Shown here in pieces: positions 22,353-35,400 of a stretch of DNA of 64,000 nt. Position 1 is the first letter of the stretch, and every line of letters begins with the position of its first letter. The translations under genes were made by a program, and so were the position numbers. Source of the stretch: Megalonaias nervosa (Eukaryota; Mollusca; Bivalvia; Unionida; Unionidae); assembly GCA_016617855.1 (NCBI GenBank), contig JAECUM010003193.1, positions 36,585 through 100,584 of the forward strand, written 5' to 3'. The notes beneath the pieces were generated by a model. That model had not been told where the DNA came from and made no database searches. It saw only the letters and a list, made by a program, of their open reading frames with translations.

Positions 22353-23939
22353 CCAAATGTAATGACAATTGGCCAGCTATTGTGGATTTAATACTTATTT
22401 GATCCACATTAATTTGTTTCAAATGAATGAAGATTTTTTTTAATAAGGACTTGTGCAAAGGCTTTTGTAACTGCAGTACTGGCAGATTTATGCATGTAAG
22501 TCAAATGTAAATGGGTTTTCATATAGAATGCTCTCTGAAAAATCTAATCAAATTCTGCTGAATGCTTTTAGAGAAGTGTATGAAACGTTTCAACTTTTAA
22601 TAAAAGTGGCCTGTGAGCTAAATGATACAAATAGCTCAATCGTAGGCAGTTTTTAAACACCTACAACAAATATAATAATATACTCACATACATATTTTGA
22701 TGTATAACCATAATATTCAGCAATTAATTACATTCACTTGTCACAGAATAACTTTTTGACTTTATAATGTGTTTCCTATTGAACCCCATACAAACATGTA
22801 TATCTGAATCTTTCATAAATTGATCATTTCATATGGTTTTAACTTGATAATTATTTTCTTTTATTAATTTATACATGTATAATACACACAGATATTATTA
22901 GAAGATGTTAGTTTTTCAGGTCAGGATGAAAAGAAATTGTCTTTCCTTGCAATAAATAGTTGGTATGAATAACTCAGCAAACAACAGGTGTCAAGTCCCT
23001 AAACTGTAACCCCTTCAGGTGCACAAGCACTTGTGAAAACTTTCATTTTTCACATTTGCCATGTTATAATGATGATGTCATTCTTTTACTGTGATGAAAT
23101 CTAGTCATGCTTTCATGTCTATATTGCATGCACATTATTATTATTTTTTTCCTGACTTCAAATAATGTTTAATTCATTACTTTTATTTTAAATCGGATGA
23201 AAGAATATTCCCTGAATATGTGGTTTTTGTAATATTTCTTGGCATCAATCTCTGTTGATTTTCGCATGAATATCATACATTGAAAACCTGTCAATGAGAA
23301 CATGTACGTATTAAAAGAACACTGTCTCATCTGGTAATTTCATTGCTTAACATTTAAGTCCATAATTCTTATTGAAATTTCTTCTTTTGATTATTCATTA
23401 CATATCTGCATTTGCCATTCTGCCATGTTGTAATAAAGATATGATCTTTTGCTGTAATGAAAACTAGTCATAATTTTTTATTTGTATTGCAGATTAAGTC
23501 ATGCAACAGAATTCCAGTCAGTCATTTGGAAGGATTGTGACTTTATTTTCAACCCTTTGACACATTTATGAATAATTTAAGAGAAAATTAGGAACAAGCT
23601 AATTATGACTGTCACATTATGGTCTAACACCTTTCTCATTCTGAAATTAGAAAACCTAGAACATTGATATATCTCTTTCGCCACCCATATGCATATTCTC
23701 AAACACGATCCGCTATAAATGACACAAAAATCACAGCTTACACTTTTGCTTTTTATGAGTAGCACAAAAATTTAATAAAAAAATAAGTGAATGGGACTAG
23801 TGTCAAACCTTTTCCTCATTGTTTCTCTGTTTGATACATGAACTTTAGGCACCTGTTAAAGAATTGCAACAAACTGAACTAATTCTATGTCAATGTACTA
23901 TGCTACCACTACTCATCCAGGCAAACCAATAGCCAGTTA
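22353..23939. other. Intergenic or 3' gene flank, nothing recognised
   Basis: AT-rich sequence on the 3' side of complexin. The words 'gccatgttataatgatgat' (23059) and 'gccatgttgtaataaagata' (23423) hint at an old duplication of about 370 bp. I looked here for a terminal complexin exon and found none. Confidence 0.45.
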
Positions 23940-24720
23940 GAAATGTCATGGATGCCTCTGCCAATGTCATACAATTAAAAAGCAAAGTTCTATGTCAAAA
24001 AGGGGCCATAACTCCATAAAGGTTTGCCAGAAGAAGTGAAAATAAAACATGACCTACCAGTAAGTCATTTTGATATAAAGTTTGTTATTAAGTTGAAATT
24101 TAAAGACAAAATTCTAAATCAAACAGGGGTCATAAATCTAAAAATATTGCAGGCAAATGGTGAAAATCAAACTGTACCTAGATCTTAATGTAAAGTCTCG
24201 TATCAAATTTGATTTCAAACCTTAACCTCTTTAAAAGGAGCAGAAAGGAAATAAAATGGCAAAGTTTTAAATGAAGCACTGGAACAATTTATTAAAACTG
24301 AGATCTACTGACAATTCTGGTGACCTTTCGTATTCTTGGCTGACTCATTAACAACCTATCAAACAAGACATTGCATGTTCAGGAGTGTTATCATTACAAA
24401 ATGATATTTTCAAAAAATGCTTTACACTTTCATAACTGTGAATGATCTAATATGATTGATGAATCAAATGGCCAATGAATATGACTTTGTACCCGTGCCC
24501 ATGAGATCTCTGCTATGACAGAAAACTCAGTTTTAATCAGACCAAACAGTGGATGTGCCTCCATATTATATTGCTGGAAAATAGTGAAAAATTCAACTTG
24601 ACTATGGCCTTTTTAATGTAAAGCTGTCAGTTTTATGTTAATCTATTAAGTCCTTCAAAAGTCACTGCGTGGAGACAAAATTCCCTGGACATGATGTGAT
24701 GTGACAGAAAGCCATAGGTA
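23940..24720 (+). repeat. Diverged dispersed repeat
   Basis: Repeated phrases such as 'aggggccataactcc' and 'aggggtcataaatct', each followed by 'gccagaag...gaaaat' or 'ggcaaatggtgaaaat' and then 'gacct..agt', mark at least two units of roughly 110-130 bp. Wording of this kind is common in molluscan repetitive DNA, which is general knowledge rather than a search result. Confidence 0.45.
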
Positions 24721-24779
24721 ACACTCTATGCCACCTCCATGGGTATGGTGAGGGCAAAATAATATACCATCATTGTTTA

Positions 24780-25110
24780 TGCTTACCATGGCCTGATCTA
24801 CGTAGACCCAGATCTACACTTGCATAATGCACCAAAAAGATTAAGGTTAATGCCAGTTTTCAAAATTAAGTTCCAAAACTCTGGGCCAAGAACTTCTGGA
24901 ACGACAAGAAAAATCCTAACAAATCTTCCCAGTCCACTCTGTGACAATATCTGGTTCTTAACCACTGGACAGACAGCAGTAGTTTTGAATGCTGTTCTAA
25001 TCCTTTTATTCTGATGATTTTAATCAAGTGGCATAAAATCTGCCCTGGAAGTGCATTATGTGATGGGTTCTACACTGTTTACAGTTGGACGGACACTATA
25101 TACAGGTAGA
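24780..25110. repeat. Degenerate M1-family element
   Basis: The family words 'gatctacgtagacccagatc', 'tgcataatgca', 'gcattatgtgatggg' and 'ttacagttggacggacacta' occur in the usual order. The termini are too decayed to define. Confidence 0.45.
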
Positions 25111-25312
25111 TACAGTCTACATTTCTTGCATTATTCCCGTTTTGTTATTCAACATGCAGTTCAATAGCAAGCAAACAGTAGTATCCTGAAATCATTTTCT
25201 GATTTCAATACATTCAATATCAGTTTGTAATCAGTGTGCAGTGAAGCAGACAGTACTATTTACTACAATTTCTATGCAAAATTCATACAACAGCATAGTG
25301 AGGAAAATTTAC

Positions 25313-25454
25313 TTGTCAAATCATCGTCTTCCTCCTCTTCCTCTTTGCTTGCCTCAGCAGCCAGTTCTGCAGGAGTTTTACGCTTGCGCCCAATCCTTCC
25401 TTCTGCATCCTGGGCAACTACTTCTTCCTCAGGGACTTTCTTTTTCAAACCATA
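25313..25454 (-). CDS. cpx: Complexin, coding exon 3
   Basis: The intron 2 acceptor is 'acaatttcag' (ending 25455). The exon then reads YGLKKKVPEEEVVAQDAEG, then GRKRKTPAELAAEASK, then a run of Glu and Asp, ending LT plus one base at donor A|GTAAAT (25312). Its first codon follows exon 2 in phase 0, so Tyr71 and Gly72 complete the central-helix end RDKYG found in complexins. Tyr71 corresponds to mammalian Tyr70, which contacts the SNARE bundle. The Lys/Arg-TPAEL and acidic stretches are normal for invertebrate complexins. The exon supplies residues 71-117. About 20-25 C-terminal residues remain to be found. Reading through the donor adds only about 14 codons before a stop at about 25271. Confidence 0.93.
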
Positions 25455-25849
25455 CTGAAATTGTTGAGGAAACAGCTTAGATATGCGAGTTATGTTTGTC
25501 TGTATTCAACCATGATAAAGATTATAAATGCAGACTAAGGACCTACAGCAATTAATTGATTAGGAGATGATACTTCTAAATTTGTATGTAAATGTGCACT
25601 CAACTTCAACAGGACAGAACCATTGCATAATGCACTGTCAACATTTGCATGTGCCATTTTTTGAGACTCATAAATACTGTGTTTAAATATGACTGTGTTC
25701 ATTTGTATAAAGATTTTATATACAAAGTAAAGACCAACAGAAATAAAAAACCAAGCAGTCAAAGTGGGTGTGAGATCACTCACCTAAATAACATTAACCT
25801 AAATGCTAAATGAAGGACAGCTGGTGATCTGAACTTAAAGTTCTTATCT

Positions 25850-26200
25850 TACATTAGGGATTGCAGCCATATTAGATGGTGGATTGGCATAATTTGTGAA
25901 AACTTTTGATGGTTTCAGCCTAGATGCTGTCTGTAAAATTTTGTCAACTACTGTTCAACAGTTTTTGAGAACCAGTCAATTAAAGTCAACAGTTTTTGAG
26001 AACCAGTCAATTATTTCTAGTTTTAGTATCAGTGGCCATGTTGATCAAAATCATTGTGTAAAACTGAAAGGCCTTCATTTTGGTACGTTGTCTATTAAAA
26101 TCTGTCCAAATTCTTCTAGCAGTTTTATTAAAGGCACTGTAACTTTTGTTGTTGTTTTTTAAGAATTTTTTAGCAATGAGGTCAAATTTCAATGAAAGTC
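25850..26200 (+). repeat. Dispersed repeat with a 30-bp direct duplication
   Basis: The words 'tcaacagtttttgagaacca' and 'gtcaatta' occur twice in tandem (about 25955-26010). The surrounding text ('gcagccatatt', 'agtggccatgttgatc', 'ttggcataattt') resembles 54560-55220. Confidence 0.5.
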
Positions 26201-26299
26201 TGGCATAATCTGAACAAACTTAAATGGCATTCTTGATAGAACATATTTTTGTCTAATTTAGCCATATCTGACAGTCAATTGGCATCATTCACATGTGTG

Positions 26300-26830
26300 C
26301 ATAAGATAAACACAAAAACGTAACCCAAGCCAGTAAACAATGAAACGATGAAATGTAGGTTTCAATGAGCTTCTCACATTGTATATGTTGTAAGCATGTG
26401 GTACACAGAGATGCATATCAACAATTGCACAATTTTAGCATGAGCTGTGCTGAGAAATGAACATCAAAGACAAAATCTAACCAAGTCAGTGAAGCATAAA
26501 ATATAGACAATAATGACCCACATTTGCAATGAAAGAATAATTCTTATCAAGGTGCCTCTCCTCACCAAGTTTCATTATTTTAAATTTGATATCATGCAAA
26601 AAATATGTGGTTGTGGGCAATGATTGAAAAATAAACTTAAAACACAAAAATTAACCAAAGTCAGTGAAGCATGAAATATGGGTCACTGTGACATACTCTG
26701 TGAAAAGGAGTAGTGATTTTCAAGTTGAATCCACTCAGTAAGTATCAACATTTCTAATATAATAGTACACATTCAGGATATCAATATCCTGAGCTTAATG
26801 CATAAAAAATTAACCCAAAAATGTTCAAAA
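26300..26830 (+). repeat. Degenerate tandem repeat, about 170-bp period
   Basis: Three copies of a passage near 'aaccaagtcagtgaagcata' and 'aaatat.g' begin at about 26315, 26475 and 26650, with poorly conserved sequence between them. Confidence 0.45.
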
Positions 26831-27329
26831 TGGTATGAAAATCTGATCAGTTTGTCTACATAAGAAGAATGTCTACAAAAGATCTGAACAAATTTTAATT
26901 GCCTGCACCAAGCATAGATTGTCACCAATAAAAAAAAACAATAGTGTTAAAAGTTTGTAAAAAAAAATATTTACAAAATGAACAAATTTGACATGATAGG
27001 ATGAAAATCAAATCAGCTTTATATACATACAGATATACGTTTTATATTTCCTATGTCAACTTATTCTTTGCAACTGGACTAAAAAGGTTTTTATCCCCCC
27101 CTCCCCCCAAGAGTTAAAATCCAATATCTTCAACATGAGTACTGCAACATGACATGTCCATCTCATTACTGCTTACCTCTAACTTTGACTCATGTTCATG
27201 GGACTTGTCTATTAAATGATATCATAGGGACCTTGGTAAAGTTTCTTCAAAATGTGTGTAGTGGTTAAAAACTGACAGCCTCGATAAGGAAATGGGCCAA
27301 TGACAAATATATACCCTTGATATGGTTTG

Positions 27330-27480
27330 GTTTGTTTTCTTGGTTTTAATGGCACTTTGAACACATTATTGGCTTTATCATGCCAAAGAAATGGGAGCTA
27401 AGTGCCTCTCCCAACGACACACTGAATCAACCTGGACCTTACGGCATGGGTATGACTGAATAAGCATGACACTGTAAAGA
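27330..27480 (-). mobile_element. SINE-like fragment
   Basis: The segment 'tggttttaatggcactttga' through 'gctaagtgcctctcccaacg' and 'caacctgg' resembles the body of the tRNA-type SINE at 43830-43970 ('gctaagagcttttctcaaga', 'gtcaacctggg'). No convincing box A or B is left. Confidence 0.4.
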
Positions 27481-27556
27481 TATGGTATCTAACAGGATAA
27501 AATTTCAATAAGGGCAGGTCAGGGTGTGTGATACTGTCTACTCATGAGATACATCT

Positions 27557-27732
27557 AGTTAAAGCTTCATTAAATATATTTAATGGTCCAAAAGTTATAT
27601 CATTCAAGTCAAATTAAATATATTTAATGGTCCAAAAGTTATATTCCAGACAAGCATTCAAGTCAAATTAAATATATTTAATGGTCCAAAAATTATATTC
27701 CAGACAAGCATTCAAGTCTCATTAAATATATT
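27557..27732 (+). repeat. Minisatellite, about 55-bp units
   Basis: Three to four copies of 'aaattaaatatatttaatgg' followed by 'tccaaaagttatattccaga', 'caagcattcaagtc' occur, the first partial. Each unit contains the palindrome ATTAAATATATTTAAT. Confidence 0.85.
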
Positions 27733-27954
27733 TTGCTATGACCTTTGCCCTGTGTGTGTGTGCGTGTCTTGGAGGAAGCAGGGTAAAAGAAAGTGGGCAA
27801 ATCCATGAAGGTATGCACTTATAATGGAGAAATAAAAAACAACATATTTTGCTCATTCCCTAAACGAGATCTTTGAAATCTTTTTACAATTAAGAATTAT
27901 TTGTCCAGACAAATGCTCCTTACTGTTGATGTGCAATACAAGGATTAGACTGTT

Positions 27955-28175
27955 TCTAATCATTTCTCATAACCCAGTGCTTATAATTTCCTACAACTTA
28001 ATGCTTATCATTTCCCACAGTCTAATGCTTATCATTTCCCACAGTCTAATGCTTATCATTTCCCAGTCTAATGCTTCTCATTTCCCACAGTCTAATGCTT
28101 ATCATTTCAAACAATCTAATGCTTATCATTTCCCACAGTCTAATGTTTATCATTTCACAACAATCTAATGTTTAG
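27955..28175 (+). repeat. Minisatellite, 18-24 bp units
   Basis: About nine copies of 'tctaatgcttatcatttccc' plus 'acag' occur, some shortened to 18 bp. A second block lies at 28655-28800, and the 480 bp between them is unrelated, so the array was split or arose twice. Confidence 0.85.
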
Positions 28176-28654
28176 ATATGACCAAAGGGATATTAGTGTG
28201 GGTAAAGAAAAAGTTGGCTGAAACATGGTTAAAAAGAAAATGGCCTGGTCACCCAGATTTGTCATGACGCTGACCCATTTACCCACCTTGATTAGTAAGG
28301 GTTAGCCAATCATATTCTGTATGTAAGGTAAGTGGAAGACACAGAAAGAAATAGGGAAATACAAATAGAGATAAAGCATGGGGACTTAATTGAATAGGAG
28401 AGATAGAATACCTAATGGATATATAATGGACAGATAGATATTATTAGATTTGACAACCTTATCTTGAAACCATGTAGCTAAACTGTAGTGTAGAACTTGA
28501 AGAGGTGGGTAGAACTTTAGCATGTGCATATTAGATATAAATTATAGTTTGCCAAAATGACTTAGTGTTTAAATTATATGCCAATAAGGCCTCACCTCTC
28601 CCCAATGTGAGAAGAAGATAATGCAGTAGTCAGACGTGGTAGAGTACCATGGGT

Positions 28655-28800
28655 CACACTTATCATTTCTCACAATCTAATCCTTATCATTTATCACAGC
28701 CCAATGCTTAGCATTTCTCACAGCTTAATTTTTATTATTTACCACAGCCTAATGCTTATCATTTCCCACAATCTAATGCTTGTCATTTACCACAACCTAC
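28655..28800 (+). repeat. Minisatellite, second block of the 24-bp unit
   Basis: Six units follow the consensus 'cttatcatttctcacagc', 'ctaatg', with more substitutions than the first block at 27955. Confidence 0.8.
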
Positions 28801-28870
28801 TTATGTTCAGCAATCAATGGAAGATTATAATTCGCTTGGGAATTTCATTCATGTTACTAATGTCTTCTTT

Positions 28871-28963
28871 AATAATAATAATAATAATGATAATAATAAT
28901 AATAATAATAATAATACATGTAATAATAATAATAACAATAATAATAATAATAATAATAATAAT
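28871..28963 (+). repeat. (AAT)n microsatellite
   Basis: A run of AAT with a few interruptions (tgata, tacatgtaa, aacaat). Confidence 0.95.
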
Positions 28964-29050
28964 GGTGACTTTATTTAAAGAGGGGACACCACTAGTTGCA
29001 TGGAACTAATCCTCCTTGTGGCCTTCTATAATATGCATATACACATTCAG

Positions 29051-29417
<367 letters not shown>

Positions 29418-29639
29418 CAATGAAAATAAGTTACATTTATATATGGACATAAAAAACAGAAAATTAAATGAACATGCTCCACCTAGGTACATTGTGTATA
29501 TACAGTACAAAACTAGTGAGACAACAAAATGGAAGGTTAGTGAATTTATACTTTAAGTTGTAATGTACATATCAAACAGATTCCACTTTTCATCCACTGA
29601 ATTAGATTATAATTAAATGCATTTATATTTGTACTTTGC

Positions 29640-30310
29640 CTAATTTCCTTTGGGCTTCTGTTCCAAATTAGAGACCCTGAATATTGACAACATTTCTAAA
29701 GAGTTCTTTATTTGGTTTTGGAATGGCAAGATGGTGACAATGGCTTTGGAATTGATCTTCAATTGGGAGTGTTCCCTTTCCATTCTAGCATGAAATAGTT
29801 CCTTGAGATATAACTGAGCCATATTGTTTTAGACATTGTGTTTAAGTCCAGTCTTTCTCAAAAATATTTCTTCACTAACTTTTAACATGTTAATATCATT
29901 CACTGCATTGGGATGTTTTAAGCATTATCTAGGATGGGTCTGCAACTTGTTTTTGCAACTGGAATAATTTGTAAATATTCTTGAAAGAAGTGTTTCCCCA
30001 GATAACATTATAAAGTCTAGGTATGGATGGATATAGCATTTCTAATATATCCTGTTTAGCTGATAGATATGGCCTTATCTTGCTAAATAACAATATACAT
30101 GAACTGTCTTTATGACATGATATGTTTATTCCATTGCAAATTGTTGTCATAGATCACCCCAAGGATTCTGTCATGGGTAACCATTTGTAGGCAAATTTCA
30201 TTTAGCTTTAGATTCAAATTGTTATTTTCCAATTTTGCTCTCTATTCTTTGATAGTAATCATTAATACTTTCGCATTTTCCATATACCATGCAGGAATCT
30301 ATTCCAAGTA
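29640..30310 (-). pseudogene. Non-LTR retrotransposon, reverse transcriptase C-terminal remnant
   Basis: Minus-strand pieces read LFSKIRPYLSAKQDILEMLY, then NVIWGN..FKNIYKLFQLQK, and further on YLKELFHARMEREHSQLK and FQNQIK. They match in order the fragment at 58930-59830, which has the same RPYL, YKLFHLQK and WNGIP-type wording. This is the region after the catalytic motif of a CR1/Jockey-like element. Frames are broken by stops and shifts. It lies in the sense orientation within complexin intron 2, just downstream of exon 2. Confidence 0.75.
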
Positions 30311-30559
30311 AGGCTATTTGAAGGGATTATGATTCTGTGATTGATGTGTTAGTTCATGTACGAATACAAAGCTTACAATTAGTGACAATGAATTCTGCTG
30401 TATGACCATACATAAAATGAAGCATTTTTACAAGTTCACAAATTTTACCAAGTTAGTGAACTAAAAGCTTTATGCTACAAATACAGTGAATTTACTGAAG
30501 TTGCAAATAATGTAATGACTATTATCCACCATGATTAACATGACTGACATGCAGTGTAC

Positions 30560-30714
30560 CTTATCTCGAATTGATTGTCTCATCTCCTCCCTCTCAGCCT
30601 CCATTTTGCGGTGTTTTTCCATCCGTTTCTCCTCTGCCTCTCTTCGTGCCTCCTCAATCTCAGGGTCTTCCTCTCCCCCTCCCTCCTCCTTCTTATTCTC
30701 ATCTCCAAGAGCAC
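30560..30714 (-). CDS. cpx: Complexin, coding exon 2 (accessory and central helices)
   Basis: Complexin is a small cytosolic presynaptic protein. Its central helix binds the groove of the assembled syntaxin/synaptobrevin bundle and tunes vesicle fusion. The exon starts after 'ATGGCAG' and its first two bases complete the Gly codon split with exon 1 (phase 1). It continues ALGDENKKEEGGGEEDP, then EIEEARREAEEKRMEKHRK, then MEAEREEMRQSIRDK, ending at donor AAG|GTACAC. Residues 37-50 form the accessory helix and about 49-71 the central helix. Arg49, Arg60, Arg64 and Lys70 align with mammalian Arg48, Arg59, Arg63 and Lys69, so the SNARE-contacting set is intact. His53 replaces mammalian Tyr52, as in other invertebrate proteins. 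The plus-strand frames over this exon are shadows. Confidence 0.96.
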
Positions 30715-30759
30715 CTGCCATTTAATTATTTGTTAATTGTTTCTTACAAATTTCTGATT

Positions 30760-30900
30760 AACTTAACTGAAGAATATAGACTTAAATCTGCCAGTACATA
30801 ATGTGATACCAGATCAGGATCTCTTTTGCTGTTCATTCTATTTATGGTTTCATGCACTGAACCTGATCTGCTGGACATTAGGGTCAAGACACTAAAATAT
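30760..30900. repeat. Degenerate M1-family piece
   Basis: The words 'aatctgccagtacataatgt', 'ccagatcaggatct' and 'aacctgatctgctggacat' give the inverted core of the M1 family about 50 bp upstream of complexin exon 2. Confidence 0.45.
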
Positions 30901-32187
30901 AAACAGATTCATTCATTATTTAAGTCTTAATCTTCAGAACTAGAATACCAAGATGAGACTCAATTCTTCTTCAGGAAATGTCTATATGAACCATAAGTCA
31001 CTAATCACAGGTAGTAATATGCATGACCTAGGCACATGATCTACCTCAGGTGAAAATTTCAATCTTTTACCTTTTCTTTATGGCACAGACATCAGCTAAA
31101 ACAGAAATTAAGTTCATCCAAAACTGACATTTCTTACGTTAATTACATATAGCCAACAATTTAAGTGAAGCTATGGGCTGGCACACCTGAGGTAAATCAG
31201 ATATTTGCTATCTTTTACTGTTTTTCTTTTGAACTTTACATTGATTTCTTGATATAATATTTGCAGTTTTGTTGATAAATACTGTATTCTTTTCACTTAT
31301 ATATGGTGATATTGCCTTTTTTTTCTAGTAAGTCAATTAAAGTGAATTACCATTTTTGATTGATAGTAATAGACATGAAAGATCTTGAGCTCCAAATTTC
31401 AAGTGAAATACATTCTTCATTAAATGTCAGTTGTTTGTTAAAACTTCTGATTACCTTATTTAATTCAAGAATGTAAACCCAAATCTGCCAGTGCATGGCA
31501 GACATGTTGATAAACATCATACTTTCATTATAATATTTAAAAAATAGCATTATCTGGGTTAAAAATTTCCTAACTTTTTAATTACTAGATTACATTGCTG
31601 TACTAATTTAATTTATAGCCATAAACATAAGATTAAAATGAAGGGATATGAAATAAGCTTACAAGAACTTATAAGTCACATAAAGAACAGACAGGAAAGG
31701 GAAAAGAAACGGTATGATAGACAAGAGCTAAACGGATGCTGCTAGTAAAGAAAATGAAATCGGTGTATTTTGCTGCATGTTATTTTATAAACATTTGGTC
31801 CTTATAATTTGAACTTCAACATGTAAGTATACTGCAGTATACAGGTATACAATAAATCAATACTGTTACTGCCTCTTACATTTGATATGCATAATAGAAC
31901 AATGTTAAAAATTCCTTCTCTCCCTTGATGAGAGAGAGTTGTTAGAAAAGGTTAAACATCCTATTTTCCATGTAAAAAGTAAAGATTGTTTACAGTCCAC
32001 TTTCATTTTCAAACATTTATGGCTGAGACCAGCCAGTTAAGAAAATAATATATTGTAGCAGAAAAAAAAACATGTTGCTTAAGTCATTTTGTGTTGAGAA
32101 AATCTTCTTGGTATAAGGAGTAAAAAATACATTGCTTCTATCAGCACAATGTCATTACTGCAAATCCATGTTGGCAATATTTAGTGC

Positions 32188-32310
32188 TTTTTCAATATAA
32201 TCAACTACTATTCTTTTTCAATAACTGATCTTTGTTAATGGTGGCAAAATGTAGCACCTTTTCCAATGTAATCAACTACTATTCTATTTCAATAACTGAT
32301 CTTTGTTAAT
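32188..32310 (+). repeat. Tandem duplication, about 74 bp
   Basis: The passage 'ttcaatataatcaactacta', 'ttct.tttcaataactgatc', 'tttgttaatg' occurs twice in a row with a few substitutions. Confidence 0.8.
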
Positions 32311-32439
32311 GACATGATTTACATACTTGACTAAACTATAATGCCTCATATAAAAGCCAACTGCTCATCTGACATCTGGGTGGGTCAATGACCATTGTGT
32401 CACAACAAAGTGTTCTAAAACTGCTCAACTGAGCAAACA

Positions 32440-35400
32440 TAATGAGTTGTTGTTAATCCTTGAGTTTGAAGATGACCATGACATCACTAACTGGTCTGGT
32501 TTCTGTGATTATGTGAGTGGCTGATTAGGCCAATTTATCCTCTGACCTGTTGTAAATACTTGATGGAGATGCCACTTGGCTTTGCTTGATCAATTGAGGA
32601 CATGCTGCAGTCCTGAGATTTATGCTACCTGTACTTCTGCACTGCCTCTGCAATTCTCCTCTGATAAAAGTCTGTAACTCCAATATGGATTAAACTGCAC
32701 CAGGTGGAGCAATCCTCCCAGCACTGAGGGTCAATGTTGAAGTTTTTCAAAGATAACTTAAGGGAATCTTTAAAGCATTTCTTCTGACCATTCTGATATA
32801 GCTTTCCCTTCATCAGCTCTTCACAGAAGATCTACTCTGGTAGTCACTCTTTTGACATACTGGTGACATGGCCTGCACATCTGTTATTTCATCAGTAGAG
32901 TGCTGATGCTTGGAATGCCTGCCTGACACTGATGTGGACTGCATGCGACAGTGTTCTGTCAAGATAGGCGAACTTGTCCACTGTCAGGAGGGTTTGTCCA
33001 TTTATGTAAGGCTTTTCTGGTGCAGGTTGGTCCAACACCTCTATATTCTTGACAACTACTGTGACAGTGAAATTGTCACAAGTTGAAGAGAAATGATCAT
33101 ACTTAGTTGCTTGTCAGATTCAGCTTTAGCATTCAGGAAACAGTCATCAGCAAATAGGAGATCATGAACAGTAATATCCTGTAATTTCATTTTTGCCTTT
33201 AGTCGCCTCAGATTGAAGAGCTTGTTGTTGGTCTGGTACCTGATGTCGATACCAGTGTCATAATCATAGAAGGCACCAGTAAACATGGCAGAGAACAGAA
33301 TACTGAAGAGGGATGGGACCAACAAATAGCTTTGCTTGACTTCATGGGTGACTGGTGTTACATGTAGGTCCATACAATAATAACAAGAGAAAAGAGTGAA
33401 GTCAACAAGCTTTGTATATTTTAACAAAATAATTTATTTCCCTAGAAAACAATGTAAAAATTGGAAATAGGACTTACGGTTTGTGAATATAATCCAAAAT
33501 TTATTCCTAAGAATGAAAAATACAAGTCCTATCACTAAATAGTTCTAATAGAATCCAGGTTCGAATCTCGACGACGTTCCAATATGGAAGGCAATGACGT
33601 CAGATGTGGTCATTGTACAAATGGCAACAATTCTTCAACTGAATCACAGTTTGCTTCTGTATAACTCCAGAATAAATTTCCAATGAATTTCTTTCTCCCA
33701 GAATTTTTATAAAAAAGTACACTCGTTTGGTTTTCTAGAGAATAAATTATTAAATTCCAAAAACAAATGAACTTCAAAAACAATCTGGTTTCAACAATAG
33801 AAACCTTTCAAGCCCTCAAGGTTTAAAAATGCAACTGTCTGAAAAGCACTAAGAAAGGGTATTAAATCCAACTAAAATATCATCCCGTTCTCGCGTGATA
33901 GGCCACATGGTCTCTTAACACTTGAACAACGCAATAGGAAAAATGAAATTTGTCACGTACAAGAACAGTCCTATCCAGATTCTCACTCTGAAATAAATTT
34001 AAAAATAAAACATTGTTTATTCAGACTACACGTAGACCAAAATGACCTTGGCAATAGCCAATCGTTTTCACGCAGTATTTATACTACTGTGCACCAGGGT
34101 GAACTAAAAATAATGCTAATGTAACACCTTTTACATTTTAGATAAACAGAATTACTGAAAGAAAATATCGAATCCCGTGAAAATAATCATTACAATAAAA
34201 TGTAATGAAACAAAAGTAAAATAAAATGAAAAAGAATTTTAAAACACACAAGCAATTTAATTACATATACATAACACTGGGAATGTTTCAGATGACCTGC
34301 CATTGTCCAGGACATGAATGAGTATGCCATCATGGAACTGATGAACCATCACAATGAACTACTCTGGGCAAGAAAATTTTGCAATGATCTTCCAAAGATC
34401 TCCATGGCTGACTTTGTCAAAGGCTTTTGTCAGGTTTATGAATGCTATGTACAGATTGGAGTTCAGTTCCTGGTAGACTCCTGCAGTGGACAAGCTGCAA
34501 ACACCATATCTGTGGCCCCTCATCTTTTCCTGAAGTCACATTGACTCTCTGGGATCAATGTGATGTAAAAGGCTATTCAGCAGATTTCTGGCAAGGATTC
34601 TGACAGCAAGATGTCCCAATGACTGTCTAATGCCTTTCTGCTAGGTGTATAGCTTGCAGAATCCACACTGACTGGAAGAGTTGAGTCAGTTTCTGTGCCA
34701 TGTTTGAGTCTTCAGCTTTGTAGACTTCTGCTGGTACAGCATCTGCTCCAGGTGCTTTGCCATTTGACAGCAGGTAAATTGGTTTTACAGTTTCAGTCAG
34801 CACTGAAGAATCAACAGTGATATGCTATTTCAACTTGGGGCAGCTGATTTACTGCCTCTTTCCATACCTGTGATAACATGATGTGCCATGCTAAAAACAT
34901 CATTTATTTTTTTTTCTTCCCCCCACCAGTAATCTTCAAAAAATAAACAAAACAGTACCAACTCAAAATATGCCCATAACATGAAACATGCATAAACAGT
35001 AAACTTTCCTGCTTATAGCTCATGTAAAACTAGAACTAGAGCATTTTATACAGAATTATACAGAAAATTATCATAAAGGAAATTAAAAGTCAAGGTGGTC
35101 TGGTAAAACCAGCCAGTATTTCATATATTACTTAATAGGCTCACAATAGCTACAGTGATGTGTTAAGTCCTTTGAAGACTGCTGTGGGGGAGTGAATTAT
35201 ATGCATAGGTCAAGTTCACAAAGTGGAACAACCCAATTCCTTTTAAGTTATAGGTAAGTCGAAGATGTGCTAGATGCATGTTGATGAGCAAAAGCTATTA
35301 CACACCACTACCTTGAATGAGACTGTTTCTGCCATCTGTATCAAAGGTTATTGGCAAGTTTGTGAACAGCAGCAATGTTTCTTTAAGTTTGGAATTTACT

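Noticed and set aside
25234..25480. Plus-strand frames with Ser or Leu-Pro runs
   Set aside because: They are antisense shadows of complexin exon 3.
30531..30801. Plus-strand frames rich in Ser and Pro
   Set aside because: They are antisense shadows of complexin exon 2, whose minus-strand product matches the family.
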